The notes: generated by a model from the letters alone, not told the origin. Counted from the first letter of the stretch, positions 51,855 through 62,048 are shown. The stretch: 64,000 nucleotides of DNA from Rhodobacter xanthinilyticus (GCF_001856665.1 NZ_CP017781.1:1459501-1523500); one strand, 5' to 3'. Translations and numbers: made by a program.

Positions 51855-52830
51855 ATGCGCACCGCCCATGACCTCGAACTCGTCCACCTGACCAAGCGCT
51901 ATGGCGCCACGGTGGCGGTGCGCGATGTCAGCCATATCTTCCCGCCGGCGAGCTATGTGTGCCTGCTCGGGCCCTCGGGCTGCGGCAAGAGCTCGACGCT
52001 GCGGATGATCGCGGGGCATGAAAGCGTCTCGGAGGGCGCGATCTTGCTCGATGGCGCGGATATCTCGCGCCTGCCGCCGGCGCGGCACGGCGATGATGTT
52101 CCAGAATTACGCGCTCTTTCCGCATATGAGCGTGCTCGACAATGTGGCCTTCAGCCTGAAGATGAAGGGGGTCGACCGCGCGACGCGCCATGCCAAGGCG
52201 ATGGCGCTCCTCGAATTCGTGGCGATGGAGAGCCTCGCCAACCGCCTGCCCGCGCAGCTCTCGGGCGGCCAGCAACAGCGCGTGGCGCTCGCGCGCGCGC
52301 TGATCACCGAGCCGCGGGTGCTGCTGCTCGATCAGCCGCTCTCGGCGCTCGACCCGTTCTTGCGCATCCGCATGCGCGCCGAGCTGAAGAAGCTCCAGCG
52401 CGCGCTCGGCATCACCTTCCTCCAAGTCACCCACGGCCAGGACGAGGCCCTCGCGCTCGCCGATGAATGTGTGGTGATGAACAATGCGGTGATCGAACAG
52501 GCGGGCCCGCCGCGCGAGGTCTGGGGGCCGCCGCGCACCGAATTCGTGGCGCGCTTCATGGGCGGGCATAATTTGCTGCGTCTCGAGGGGGCGGCCTATG
52601 CGGTGCGCTCGGATGCGGTGCGGCTTGCGGGCCCCGGCGAGGGGCTCGCGGCGGTGGCGACCGCGGTCGAATATCAGGGCGACCGGGTGGCGCTGAGCGC
52701 GCGCACCGGCGCCGATGAGGAGATCGTCGCGCTGATCCCCGAAGAGGCGTTCTTCGCGCGCCCGATTTCGCCCGGCGAGGCGGTGAGCCTTGGCTGGGAC
52801 GCGGGGCGGGCCCACCGCCTCGAAGCCTGA
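51855..52830 (+). pseudogene. ABC transporter ATP-binding protein, PotA-like, frameshifted
   Basis: Starts at the ATG at 51855 (AAGGACG upstream) with LELVHLTKRYGATVAVRDVSHIF and Walker A LLGPSGCGKSSTLRMIAGHES. The frame breaks at about 52081-52090: the code reads LPPARHGDDVPE, where TAMMFQNYALFPHMSVLDNVAFSLK is found in another frame. The change fits loss of 2 or 5 bases of a GCGG repeat, or gain of one. The rest is intact: LSGGQQQRVALARALI, LLLDQPLSALD (Gln for the catalytic Glu) and a TOBE region. The Walker B Glu to Gln change, if real, would also weaken ATP hydrolysis. First gene of a polyamine-like importer operon. Confidence 0.82.
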
Positions 52831-52871
52831 GTAAACAAAAACAACCACTTACCCAACAGAGAGGGACTGAA

Positions 52872-54136
52872 ATGTCGAAGAGCGTTATTCCCGCCGGTCG
52901 ATCCTGAAATCGGGGGCGGCGGGGCTTGCCGCTGCGGCGCTGCCCGCGCCGATGGTCTGGGCGCAGGGGATCAAGAATATCACCCTGCGCCAGTTCGGCA
53001 CCGGCGTGTCGAACCTCAACGAGGTCGGCCAGAAGGTGAAGGAAGATCTCGGCTTCACCCTCGAGATGACCGCGCTCGACAGCGACAGCGTGACCCAGCG
53101 CGCCGCCACCCAGCCCGACAGTTTCGACATCGCCGATATCGAATACTGGATCTGCAAGAAGGTCTGGCCGACCGGCAACCTGCAGGCGATGGATGTCTCG
53201 AAGATCAAGAATTACGACAAGATCGTCGGCATCTTCCGCTCGGGCAAGCTGACGCCCGAGAGCGTGATCGCGCAGGGCACCGCGCCGCATACCGTGGGCT
53301 TTGTCGACGGCCCCGGCGCGACCAGCTTCGCCGCTGAGGAGACCGGCTGGATGACGTTGATCCCGACGATCTACAACGCCGATACGCTGGGCATCCGCCC
53401 CGATCTGATCGTCCGCCCGATCGAGACCTGGGCGGAGCTGCTGAACCCCGAGTTCAAGGGCAAGGCCTCGATCCTCGACATTTCCTCGATCGGGATCATG
53501 GATATGGCGATGGTCTGCGAGGCGATGGGCGAGATCAAATATGCCGACAAGGGCAATATGACCCGCGAAGAGATCGACAAGACGATCGGGATCTTCATGG
53601 AGGCGAAGAAAGCCGGCCAGTTCCGCGCCTTCTGGAAGTCGTTTGACGAGTCGGTGAACCTGATGGCCTCGGGCGAGGTGGTGATCCAGTCGATGTGGTC
53701 GCCCGCGATCACCGCGGTGAAGACGCGCGGGATCCCTTGCGTCTATCAGCCGCACAAAGAGGGCTATCGGAGCTGGGGTGGCGGGCTTGGCCTGTCGAAA
53801 TCGCTCTCGGGGATCGAGCTCGATGCGGCTTACGAATATATCAACTGGTATCTCTCGGGCTGGGTCGGCGGCTTCCTGATGCGGCAGGGCTATTACTCGG
53901 CGGTGCCGGAGACCTCGAAGGAATACATGTCGGCCAATGAATGGGGCTACTGGTTCGAGGGCAAGCCCGGGGCCGAGGATATCACCAACCCGTTCGGCGA
54001 TGTGATGGCGAAGGCGGGCGAGCTGCGCGACGGGGGCTCGTTCTATGAGCGGATGGGCCATGTCGCGTGCTGGAACTCGGTGATGGATGAGAACCAGTAC
54101 ATGGTGCGCAAGTGGAACGAGTTCATCGCGGCGTGA
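52872..54136 (+). pseudogene. PotD-like substrate-binding protein with Tat signal, N-terminal frameshift
   Basis: The ATG at 52872 begins MSKS but then shifts out of frame and meets a TGA after 11 codons. One inserted base near 52884 restores a signal YSRRSILKSGAAGLAAAALPAPMVWAQ with the twin-Arg pair. The remaining 394 residues in the open frame are an intact class II binding protein (NITLRQFGTGVSNLNEVGQKVKEDLGFTLEMTALDSDSV, FDIADIEYWICKKVWPTGNLQAMD, SIGIMDMAMVCEAM). Tat export would suggest a folded or cofactor-bound protein. Without the correction no signal peptide can be made. Ligand is unknown; a terminator-like hairpin follows. Confidence 0.8.
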
Positions 54137-54188
54137 GCCGGTGAGGGGCGGTTTGCCCCGGCCGCCGGCGAGGGGGGCGTGAGTTGGA

Positions 54189-54239
54189 GCGGGGGGCTGT
54201 CTGCCCCCCGCACCCCCCGAGGATATTTTTGGCAAGATG
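54189..54239 (+). terminator. Terminator-like hairpin between binding-protein and permease genes
   Basis: A 9-bp perfect stem (GCGGGGGGC/GCCCCCCGC, 54189-54211) is followed by another C-run and GATATTTTTGGCAAGATG (54222-54239). The last 18 bases match the sequence after ridA (32150-32133). It probably lowers expression of the downstream permeases relative to the binding protein. Confidence 0.6.
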
Positions 54240-54254
54240 AAAGGCGGGAGCTTC

Positions 54255-55123
54255 ATGCGAGAGCGGATGCGTCTGACGCGCAAGGATCTGATCGGCTGGG
54301 CGCTGGCCTCGCCCTTGGCGCTGGTGCTGGCGGGGTTCTTGCTCGTGCCGATCGGCACGATCTTTGTCGTGAGCTTCTGGCGGGCGACCGAATTCTCGAT
54401 CATCCCCGATTTCAGCCTCGAGAATTATCAGTTCCTGTTCGGCTCCTCGGTGACCCGGAGCGTGTTTCTGGCGACCTTCCGCTATGCCGCGATCACCTGG
54501 GCGCTGACGCTCGCGATCGGCTTCACGGTGGCCTATTATCTGGCCTTCCATATCCGCTCGAACACGACGCGGATGGTGCTGTTTCTGCTCTGCACGATCC
54601 CGTTCCTGACCTCGACATCATCCGGATGATCTCCTGGATCCCGTTTCTGGGGCGCAACGGGCTCGCCAATCAGGCGCTGTAGAGCATGGGGGTGGTCGAT
54701 CAGCCGGTGGAATGGCTGCTCTATTCCGATTTCTCGGTGGTGCTCGCCTTCGTGCATCTCAACACGCTGTTCATGATCACGCCCATCTTCAACACGATGA
54801 TGCGCATCGACCGCGCGCTTATCGAGGCGGCGCGCGATGGCGGCGCCTCGGGGGCGCAGATCCTGACAAATGTGATCATCCCGCTCTCGAAGCCCGGGAT
54901 CATGATCGGCACGATTTTCGTGCTGACCCTGGTGATGGGCGATTTCATCACCGTGCGCTTCATGTCGGGCAGCCAGTCCGCGAATGTCGGGCGGCTGATC
55001 TCGAACGATATCGGCCTGTTGCAATACCCCTCCGCCTCGGCCACCTCGATGGTGCTTCTGGTCACCGTGCTGATGGTGATCGGTGCGCTGATGCGCTTTG
55101 ACAACATTCGCAAGGAGCTTTGA
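54255..55123 (+). pseudogene. ABC permease, PotB-like, with frameshift and nonsense codon
   Basis: Starts at the ATG at 54255 (GGGAG upstream). The first 125 codons (RLTRKDLIGWALASPLALVLAGFLLVPIGTIFVVSFWRATEFSIIPDFSLENYQFL...) are normal for a polyamine permease. At about 54613 one base is missing in TCG(G)ACATC. The other frame reads IIRMISWIPFLGRNGLANQAL and then meets TAG at 54680-54682, where a CAG (Gln) or TTG codon is expected. The rest is intact: SMGVVDQPVEWLLYS, the EAA loop ALIEAARDGGASGAQILTNVIIPLSKPG, and GDFITVRFMSGS. Two independent lesions make real decay more likely than a single read error. Confidence 0.85.
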
Positions 55124-55124
55124 G

Positions 55125-55945
55125 ATGGACCCGCGGCCGCGCAGCTTCTGGGTGCTGAGCGCCTTCTTCGCGCTCTTCGTGATCTTCCTCTACGGGCCGA
55201 CGGTGACGATCGGCATCCTGAGTTTTCAGGGCCCCCAGGGCGGGCTCACCTTCCCGATGAACGGCGTCTCGACCTATTGGTTCCACAACCTCTTCGAGCA
55301 GCAGGCGGTGGGCGATATCTGGGGGGCGTTCCGGCGCTCCTTCGCGCTCGGGCTGATGGTGATGGCGGCGACGGTGGTGATCGCGGTGATGGGGGGCTGG
55401 CGTTTCGCACCCGCTTCAACGCCTCGGGGGCGCCCTTCTACCTGACCATCGCCTCGCTGGTGATCCCCTCGATCCTGGTGTCGCTCGGCGTCGGGCTCGT
55501 CTTCGACCGGCTCGGGCTCAAGGTCCGTTGGGCGAGCTCGGGGTTCGGTGCGCAGCTCACCTGGACGCTGCCCTTCGGGCTTCTGGTGATGTTCGCCGTC
55601 TTCAACCGCTTCGATCGCAGCTATGAGGAGGCCGCGCGCGATCAGGGCGCCTCCGCCTGGCAGACCTTCGCCCATGTCGTCTTGCCGATCATTGCGCCTT
55701 CGGTCATCGGCGTGGCGCTCTTCGGCTTCTCGCTCAGCTATGACGAATTCGCCCGCACGCTGCTGACCGCGGGCAGCTACAACACCCTGCCGCTCGAGAT
55801 CTTCGGGATGACGACCAATGTCACGAAACCGGTGATCTATGCGCTGGGCACGCTGACGACGGTGTTCTTCTTCGCGATGATCGCGGTCTTTCTCGGGGCC
55901 TTCTGGCTGGCCGAGCGGCGGCGCGCGAAACGGGCCGCGGCATGA
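55125..55945 (+). pseudogene. ABC permease, PotC-like, frameshifted
   Basis: Starts at the ATG at 55125, one base after the preceding stop, with AAGGAG upstream. The first part (FWVLSAFFALFVIFLYGPTVTIGILSFQGPQGGLTFPMNGVSTYWFHNLF) is intact up to a run of six G at 55391-55396. One extra G restores VMGGLAFRTRFNASGAPFYLTIASLVIPSILVSLGVG. The EAA loop (YEEAARDQGASAWQTFAHVVLPIIAPSVIG) and C-terminal helices are intact. The last codons overlap the racemase ATG by 4 bp. Confidence 0.84.
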
Positions 55946-56599
55946 AACTCGCGCTTTTGAACCCCAATTCGACCGTGGCGATGACCGAAAGCGCGGTGGC
56001 GGCGGCGCGCGCGGTTCTGCCCGAGGGTCAGATCGTGGGCTATACGAACACGGCTGGCCCCGCCGCGATCGAGGGGCCAGAGGATGGCGCGGCCGCGCCG
56101 CCGGGGCTGCGCGCGCTGGACGCGCGCGCCGAGGCCGAGGGGGCGGCGGCGCTCGTCATCGCCTGCTTTGACGATACCGGCCTTGCGGGCTTGCGCGCGG
56201 CGGCGCGGGTGCCGGTGCTTGGCATCGGCCAGGCGGCCTATCACATGGCGGCGCTGATCGCGGGGCGGTTCGGGGTGGTCACGACGCTGCCGGTCTCGCT
56301 TCCGGTGCTGGCCGAAAACCTCGCCGAGGCGGGGCTCGAGGGGGCCTGCGTGGCGCTGCGCGCCTCGGGGCTCGGGGTGCTCGAGGTCGAGGCGGGGGGG
56401 GGGGGGGGCGGCGGTGCTCGCGCGCCTCGAGGGCGAGGTGCGGGCGGCCGAAGCCGCGGGGGCGGGCGCGGTGGCACTTGGCTGCGCGGGCATGGCGCAT
56501 CTGCGCGACGATCTGGCCGCGCGGGTCTCGGTGCCGCTGATCGACGGGGTGCGCGCGGCCGCACTTCTGGCCGCAGCGGCGGTGCGCGTCACGCGCTGA
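55942..56599 (+). pseudogene. Asp/Glu/hydantoin racemase-family protein, disrupted by a poly-G tract
   Basis: The protein begins MKLALLNPNSTVAMTESAVAAARAVLPEG with the catalytic-Cys region ALVIACFDDTGLAGLRAAARVPVLGIGQAAYH. The frame runs into 15 consecutive G (56394-56408) after GVLEVEA. The expected C-terminal part, with the second Cys (GAGAVALGCAGMAHL) and SVPLIDGVRAAALLAA, is in another frame; 14 or 17 G would join them. Members interconvert enantiomers of amino acids or hydantoins. The gene belongs to the GntR-controlled ABC operon, suggesting a hydantoin- or amino-acid-like transport substrate. Confidence 0.82.
56394..56408 (+). repeat. 15-base homopolymeric G tract within the racemase gene
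   Basis: Fifteen uninterrupted G residues, by far the longest homopolymer noticed in the window. It lies in coding sequence and puts the two halves of the gene out of frame. It could be a slippage-prone tract, or a sequencing/assembly artefact. Confidence 0.9.
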
Positions 56600-56632
56600 G
56601 CGATCCGCGCGCCGCCTGCGGGCGTTGCTTTT

Positions 56633-56718
56633 GCGTATTTTTGCCAAGAAGAAGGGGGGAGGGCGCGGCGCCTCTCCCCCCCTCTGGACGGCTTCGTTTC
56701 TTCTTGGCCCAAATACGC
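56633..56718. terminator. 86-bp inverted repeat, bidirectional terminator
   Basis: Outer arms GCGTATTTTTGCCAAGAAG... (56633-56653) and 56697-56718 are complementary except for two or three positions. Inside is a second GC stem (GGGGGGAGG/CCTCTCCCCCC). It lies between the ends of convergent genes (56599 and 56750). The outer arms match the repeat at 35470-35522. Confidence 0.78.
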
Positions 56719-56749
56719 AAAATCCGACCGGGGCCAAGGGCGCGGCGGC

Positions 56750-57589
56750 TCAGGCGCCTGCGAGCAACGCCTTGCGGCGCGCCACCCGGGCCCGGATCGC
56801 CTCGACATCGGTGATCGGCGTCGCGGCGAAGAGCTGGCGGGTATAGGCGTGTTGCGGATCGGCAAAGACCGCCTCGCGCGAGCCCTGTTCGACCACCTCG
56901 CCCTTGTTCATCACCATCACCTCATCGGCGATATAGCGCACGACCGAGAGGTCATGGCTGATGAACACATAGGTCAGGCCGAATTCCTGTTGCAGATCGG
57001 CGAGCAGGTTGAGCACCTGCGCCTGCACGGAAAGATCGAGCGCCGAGACCGGCTCGTCGAGGACCAGAAGCGCGGGGTTGAGCATCAAGGCCCGCGCGAT
57101 CGCGATCCGCTGGCGCTGGCCGCCCGAGAACATATGCGGGTAGCGGTTGAAATGCTCGGGCGCGAGGCCGACCTTGGCGAGCATCGCCTCGGCGCGGGCG
57201 CGCCGCTCGGGGGCGGGCAGGTCGGTGTTGAGCAGCAAGGGCTCCATCAGCACATCGCCCACCTTCTGGCGCGGGTTGAGGCTGCCATAGGGGTTTTGGA
57301 ACACCATCTGCACCTTCGAGCGCAGCGAGGGTTTCGGCCGGTGCCGCCCGATATCGACCGTCTCGCCGGTGATCTTCAGCGTGCCGCCCGATTGCCGGTC
57401 GATCAGCGCGATGATCCGCGCGAGCGTCGATTTGCCCGAGCCCGACTCGCCCACGATGGCGAGCGTGCGGCCCTTTTCGAGGCGGAAACTCGCCCCCTTC
57501 ACCGCGCGCAGCACCCGCGCCTTGCCAAAGAGCCCGCCGGGGATGTGGTAATCCTGGGTCAGGCCCTCGCCTTCGAGAACATAGCTCAT
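56750..57589 (-). CDS. dppF: Peptide ABC transporter ATPase, DppF/OppF-like
   Basis: A 279-residue ATPase. Walker A is [43 protein letters not shown] is typical of DppF/OppF, the signature is MFSGGQRQRIAIARALMLNP, Walker B LLVLDEPVSALDLSVQAQVLNLL and the switch FISHDLSVVRYIAD. The C-terminal oligopeptide-specific extension with cysteines (usual C-x(n)-C Fe-S site) is absent or very short, so this version probably lacks the cluster. The ATG overlaps the dppD stop by four bases. Confidence 0.92.
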   Translation of the reverse strand: MSYVLEGEGLTQDYHIPGGLFGKARVLRAVKGASFRLEKGRTLAIVGESGSGKSTLARIIALIDRQSGGTLKITGETVDIGRHRPKPSLRSKVQMVFQNPYGSLNPRQKVGDVLMEPLLLNTDLPAPERRARAEAMLAKVGLAPEHFNRYPHMFSGGQRQRIAIARALMLNPALLVLDEPVSALDLSVQAQVLNLLADLQQEFGLTYVFISHDLSVVRYIADEVMVMNKGEVVEQGSREAVFADPQHAYTRQLFAATPITDVEAIRARVARRKALLAGA

Positions 57590-58431
57590 CGCACCCCCTC
57601 CGCGCCGAAGAAATCAGACACCGTCGGCAGCCGGTCGCCGGTGGCGTTCTCCGGCAGCGCCGAAAGCAGCGCCCGCGTATAGGGATGTTGCGGCGCCTCG
57701 AAGAGGCTCAGCACATCGGCTTCTTCCATCTTGTGGCCCTTGTATTGCACCACGACCCGGTCGGCGGTCTCGGCCACCACGCCCATGTCATGGGTGATCA
57801 GGATCAGCGCCATCCCGTGGCTTTCCTGCAGCGCGGTCAGCAGATCGAGGATCTGCTTCTGGATCGTCACATCGAGCGCGGTTGTCGGCTCGTCGGCGAT
57901 CAAGAGCCGCGGGTTGGTGGCGATCGCGATCGCGATCATCACCCGCTGGCACTGGCCGCCCGACATCTGATGCGGATAGGCATGGATCTTCGCCGCCGGG
58001 TCGGGGATGCCCACCGCCTCGAAAAGCTCGATCGCGCGGGCGCGCGCGGCGGCGCGGCCGAGCCCCATGTGCAGCCGCAGCACCTCCTCGATCTGGAAGC
58101 CCACCGTGAAGGAGGGGTTGAGCGAGGCGATCGGTTCCTGAAAGATCATCGTGATCTCGCGGCCGATCAACTGGCGCCGCTCGGCGGGCGTCAGGCGCAG
58201 CAGGTCATGGCCGTCGAAGACCATCTCATCGGCGGTCACCGTGGCGGTCTCGGGCAAGAGCCCCATCACCGCCAGCATCGAGACCGATTTGCCCGAGCCC
58301 GACTCGCCCACGATAGCCAGCACCTCGCGCGGGCTGACCCGCACGTCGATGCCGTCCACGGCGGTGAAACTGCCCGTCGCGGTCGCGAATGTCACGGTGA
58401 GATTGCGGATCGTCAAAATGGCGTCTTGCAT
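57586..58431 (-). CDS. dppD: Peptide ABC transporter ATPase, DppD/OppD-like
   Basis: A 281-residue ATPase. Walker A is [22 protein letters not shown], the Q-loop is in [33 protein letters not shown], the signature [19 protein letters not shown] and Walker [24 protein letters not shown]. The [30 protein letters not shown] end is the standard oligopeptide-transporter tail. It starts 9 bp after the dppC stop and forms the ATPase heterodimer with DppF. Confidence 0.92.
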   Translation of the reverse strand: MQDAILTIRNLTVTFATATGSFTAVDGIDVRVSPREVLAIVGESGSGKSVSMLAVMGLLPETATVTADEMVFDGHDLLRLTPAERRQLIGREITMIFQEPIASLNPSFTVGFQIEEVLRLHMGLGRAAARARAIELFEAVGIPDPAAKIHAYPHQMSGGQCQRVMIAIAIATNPRLLIADEPTTALDVTIQKQILDLLTALQESHGMALILITHDMGVVAETADRVVVQYKGHKMEEADVLSLFEAPQHPYTRALLSALPENATGDRLPTVSDFFGAEGVR

Positions 58432-58440
58432 GGCCCCACC

Positions 58441-59343
58441 TCAGCTTTTCTTGAGCTTCGGGTCGAGCGCATCGCGCAGACCGTCGCCCATCAGGTTGAT
58501 CGCGAGCACCGAGATCAGGATCGCGAGCCCGGGGAAGGTCACCACCCACCAGGCGCGCAGGATGAATTCGCGCGCCTCGGCGAGCATCGTGCCCCATTCT
58601 GAGGCGGGCGGCTGCGCGCCCATGCCCAGAAAGCCAAGCGCCGCGGAATCGAGCACCGCCGAGGAGAACGACAGCGTCGCCTGCACGATCAGCGGCGCGA
58701 GGCAGTTGGGCAGGATCGTCTTGAACATCAGCCGCAGATTGCCCGCCCCCGCGACCCGCGCCGCGGTGACATATTCGCGCTCTTTCTCGCCCATCACGGC
58801 GGCCCGCGCCAGACGCGCGAAATGCGGCTGATAGACGATCGCGATCGCGATCATGGCGTTCGTCAGCCCCGGCCCGAGGATCGCGACCAGCACGAGCGCG
58901 AGCAGGAGCGAGGGGAAGGCGAGGATCACATCCATCACCCGCATGATCAGATTGTCGATCCAGCCGCCGAAATAGCCCGCGATCATGCCGACGAAAATCC
59001 CGCCCGAAAGCGCGATCGAGACCACCACGACGCCGATGAAGAGCGAATATTGCGCGCCATAGATCAGCCGCGAGAGCATGTCGCGCCCGACCGCATCGGT
59101 GCCGAGCCAGAAGCCCGCGCGCCCGTTCTCGGCCCAGACCGGCGGCACCAGAAGCGCGTCGCGGAACTGCTCCGTCGGGTCATGGGGCGCAAGAACGGGC
59201 GCCAGCACCGCCGCGATCACCAGCAAGATGAACACGACAAGCCCCGCGACCGCGCCCTTGTTCTGTTTGAAATGATACCAGAAATCCTTGAGTATCCGCG
59301 CCCGGATCTCGGCATCGGAGAGTTTGACGGTGGTGTCGGTCAT
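58441..59343 (-). CDS. dppC: Peptide ABC transporter permease, DppC-like
   Basis: The protein has 300 residues from the ATG at 59343, which overlaps the dppB stop (ATGA). An N-terminal cytoplasmic segment precedes the first helix (VAGLVVFILLVIAAVLAPVLAPHDPTEQF). The inner-membrane permease signature is TAARVAGAGNLRLMFKTILPNCLAPLIVQATL, with LGFLGMGAQPPASEWGTMLAEAREFI, all characteristic of DppC/OppC. Confidence 0.93.
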   Translation of the reverse strand: MTDTTVKLSDAEIRARILKDFWYHFKQNKGAVAGLVVFILLVIAAVLAPVLAPHDPTEQFRDALLVPPVWAENGRAGFWLGTDAVGRDMLSRLIYGAQYSLFIGVVVVSIALSGGIFVGMIAGYFGGWIDNLIMRVMDVILAFPSLLLALVLVAILGPGLTNAMIAIAIVYQPHFARLARAAVMGEKEREYVTAARVAGAGNLRLMFKTILPNCLAPLIVQATLSFSSAVLDSAALGFLGMGAQPPASEWGTMLAEAREFILRAWWVVTFPGLAILISVLAINLMGDGLRDALDPKLKKS

Positions 59344-60347
59344 TTGTGGCGGATCCTCGGGTTGATCAGGCCATAGGTCAGGTCGACGAGCAGGTTGACG
59401 AGCATCACCAGCCCCGCAATCAACAAAAGACCCGATTGCACGACGGGGTAATCCCGCCGCGAGATGCTGTCGATCATCCATTTGCCGATCCCCGGCCAGG
59501 AGAAGATCGTCTCGGTCAGGATCGCGCCGGCCATCAACACGCCGACCTGCAGCCCGATCGTGGTGATCACCGGGATCATCGCGTTCCTGAGCGCATGGAC
59601 CATCACCACGCGCGCGCGCGGCAGGCCCTTGGCGCGGGCGGTGCGGACATAATCCTCGCCCATCACCTCAAGCATCGCCGAGCGCGTCTGCCGCGCGATC
59701 ACCGCGAGCGGGATCGTCGCGAGCACGATCGAGGGCAGGATCAGATGGCTCAGCGCCGAGCCGAACGCGCCCTTTTGCCCCGAGAGCAGGCTGTCGATCA
59801 GCATGAAGCCGGTCTGCGCGGGGAAGAAATAGAGCAGCGAGATCCGCCCCGAGACCGGCGTCCATTGCAAGATCCCCGAGAACAGGATGATCAGCAACAG
59901 CCCCCACCAGAAGATCGGCATCGAGAAGCCGACGAGCGCGGCCGTCATCGAGACCTGATCGAACCAGGAGCCGCGCTTGACCGCGGCGAGCACGCCCACC
60001 GGCACGCCGATCACCGTCGCGATCACGATCGCCACGAAGGCAAGCTCCAGCGTCGCGGGGAAGAGCGCGAAGAATTCGGCCAGAACCGGCTTCTTGGTGA
60101 CGAGCGAATTGCCCAGATCGCCATGCAGCAGCCGGGTGAGAAATTCGAGATATTGCGCCCACATCGGGCGGTCGAAGCCAAGCTGCGCGGCAAGTTCGGC
60201 GTGGCGCTCAGCCGTGAGGCCCCGCTCGCCCGCCATCAGCAGCACCGGGTCGCCGGGCAGAACCCGCACGAAGCCGAAGGCGATCAGCGTGATGCCGAGG
60301 AAGGTCGGCACGAGGTAGAGGAGCTTGGTCAGCAGGAAGCGGATCAT
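59340..60347 (-). CDS. dppB: Peptide ABC transporter permease, DppB-like
   Basis: A 335-residue permease: MIRFLLTKLLYLVPTFLGITLIAFGFVRVLPGDPVLLMAGERG is the canonical DppB start, with a large periplasmic loop. The coupling sequence is EDYVRTARAKGLPRARVVMVHALRNAMIPVITTIGLQVG and the end is SRRDYPVVQSGLLLIAGLVMLVNLLVDLTYGLINPRIR. It pairs with DppC. Confidence 0.94.
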   Translation of the reverse strand: MIRFLLTKLLYLVPTFLGITLIAFGFVRVLPGDPVLLMAGERGLTAERHAELAAQLGFDRPMWAQYLEFLTRLLHGDLGNSLVTKKPVLAEFFALFPATLELAFVAIVIATVIGVPVGVLAAVKRGSWFDQVSMTAALVGFSMPIFWWGLLLIILFSGILQWTPVSGRISLLYFFPAQTGFMLIDSLLSGQKGAFGSALSHLILPSIVLATIPLAVIARQTRSAMLEVMGEDYVRTARAKGLPRARVVMVHALRNAMIPVITTIGLQVGVLMAGAILTETIFSWPGIGKWMIDSISRRDYPVVQSGLLLIAGLVMLVNLLVDLTYGLINPRIRHK

Positions 60348-60395
60348 GGGTAGTCCTTGGGCCAGGGGCCGGTCAGGGGGGCCCGGAGGAGTCGA

Positions 60396-60423
60396 ACGCG
60401 CGGGAGGGTGGCCTCCCGCGCGT
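60396..60423. repeat. Stable hairpin between dppA and dppB
   Basis: A perfect 12-bp inverted repeat (ACGCGCGGGAGG/CCTCCCGCGCGT) with a 4-base loop lies 20 bp after the dppA stop. There is no U-tract. It probably protects the dppA mRNA 3' end so that binding protein is made in excess. Confidence 0.75.
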
Positions 60424-60443
60424 CCGATTTCAAGCGCGCCCGA

Positions 60444-62048
60444 TCACTCGGCGATATCGACGGTCTCGAAGGTGAAATCGCCCAGCGGGCTCATCACGAA
60501 GCCGGTGACATCCTTGCGCATCGGCACGAATTGCGTCGAATGCGCGATGGTGTCCCAGGGCGCCTGATCCTTGAAGATCACCTGCGCCTCTTCATAGAGC
60601 TTGGTGCGCTCGGCCAGATCGGTGGTGGTCTTCGCCGCCGTGATCTTGTCGGAGAACTCCTGGTTGCACCATTGCGCGCGGTTCGAGCCGCCCTCGCCGG
60701 TGGCCGCGCAGCTCAAGAGCACGCCCATGAAGTTGTCCGGGTCGCCGTTGTCGCCCGTCCAGCCCAGGATCACCGCGCCATCGCGGCTCACCTCGGTCGA
60801 TTTCTTCAGATATTCGCCCCATTCATAGGAGACGATCTCGACCTTGACGCCGACCTTGGCCAGATCGGCCTGCATCAGCTCGGCCGTGCGGCGCGCGTTG
60901 GGCATGTAGGGCCGCTGCACCGGCATCGCCCAGATCTTCATCTCGAGATCCTTGACGCCGGCCTCGTCGAGCATTTTCTTCGCCGCTTCCGGGTCATAGG
61001 CGTCGTCGGTGACCGCATCGTTATAGGACCACATGGTCGGCGGGATCGGGTTCTTGGCAACCTGGCCTGCGCCCTGGAAGACCGCGTCGATGATCGCGCT
61101 CTTGTTGATCGCCATGTTCAGCGCCTTGCGCACCTCGGGCTTGTCGAAGGGCGCGACGGTGGTGTTATAGGCGAGATAGGCGACGTTCAGCCCGGGCTGT
61201 TCATCGACCTTGAGATCCGGATCGGCCTTGATCGCGGCCAGATCGGCCGGCGCCGGGAACGGCATCAGATGGCATTCGCCCGCTTTGAGCTTTTGCAGAC
61301 GCACCGAGGCATCGGGCGTGATCGCGAAGACGAGGTCGTCGATCTTCGGCGCCTCACCCCAGTAATCGGGGTTCTTCTGATAGCGGATCACCGCGTCTTT
61401 CTGATAGGCCACGAATTTGAACGGGCCGGTGCCGATCGGCAGGTTGTTGAAATCTTCCTTGGTGCCCGCCGCGGCCAGCGCATCGGCATATTCGGCCGAG
61501 ACGATCGAGGCGAAGGGCATCGCGATATTGGCCAGGAACGGCGCTTCGGGGCGGTTGAGCACGAACTTGACCGTGGCATCGTCGACCTTGACGATTTCCT
61601 TGATCAGCGCGGGCATTTCCATCGCGTTGTAATATTCGTAGGTGATGCCGGGGATATACTGGTTCCACGGATCATCGGCCTTGGCCTGACGGTTGAAGGA
61701 GAACACCACGTCATCGGCGTTGAATTCGCGCGTGGGGGTGAATTTCTCGTTCGATTGCCACTTCACGCCCTTGCGCAGGTGGAAGGTATATTCCAGCCCG
61801 TCTTCCGACACCTCCCAGCTTTCCGCGAGGCCCGGTTCGACCTCGGTGGTGCCCTTCTTGAACTCGACCAGACGGTTGAAGACCGGGTGCGCCGAGGCGT
61901 CGAAGGTGGTGCCGGCGGTATAGGGCGCCGGGTCGAAGCCCTCGGGGGAGGCCTCCGAGCAATAGACGAAGGTTTTCGCCGAAGCGGGCAGCGCGGCGGC
62001 AAGCGCCAGCGCGGAGGCCGCGATCAGGCTGCGGGTAAACGGTTTCAT
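60444..62048 (-). CDS. dppA: Peptide-binding protein of the Dpp importer
   Basis: The protein has 534 residues from the ATG at 62048 (GGACTT/GAAAGGA upstream). A signal peptide (1-24, LPASAKT) precedes a class V solute-binding protein ([113 protein letters not shown]). It is closest to the dipeptide-binding DppA type. It heads the dppABCDF operon with a short gap to the M24 peptidase gene upstream, so imported ligands are likely dipeptides, possibly Pro or Hyp containing. Confidence 0.93.
   Translation of the reverse strand: MKPFTRSLIAASALALAAALPASAKTFVYCSEASPEGFDPAPYTAGTTFDASAHPVFNRLVEFKKGTTEVEPGLAESWEVSEDGLEYTFHLRKGVKWQSNEKFTPTREFNADDVVFSFNRQAKADDPWNQYIPGITYEYYNAMEMPALIKEIVKVDDATVKFVLNRPEAPFLANIAMPFASIVSAEYADALAAAGTKEDFNNLPIGTGPFKFVAYQKDAVIRYQKNPDYWGEAPKIDDLVFAITPDASVRLQKLKAGECHLMPFPAPADLAAIKADPDLKVDEQPGLNVAYLAYNTTVAPFDKPEVRKALNMAINKSAIIDAVFQGAGQVAKNPIPPTMWSYNDAVTDDAYDPEAAKKMLDEAGVKDLEMKIWAMPVQRPYMPNARRTAELMQADLAKVGVKVEIVSYEWGEYLKKSTEVSRDGAVILGWTGDNGDPDNFMGVLLSCAATGEGGSNRAQWCNQEFSDKITAAKTTTDLAERTKLYEEAQVIFKDQAPWDTIAHSTQFVPMRKDVTGFVMSPLGDFTFETVDIAE

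Noticed and set aside
52030-52100. Programmed ribosomal frameshift in the ABC ATPase gene
   Set aside because: No slippery heptamer or downstream stimulator at the break, and the four following genes are also broken. Mutation or sequence error is simpler.
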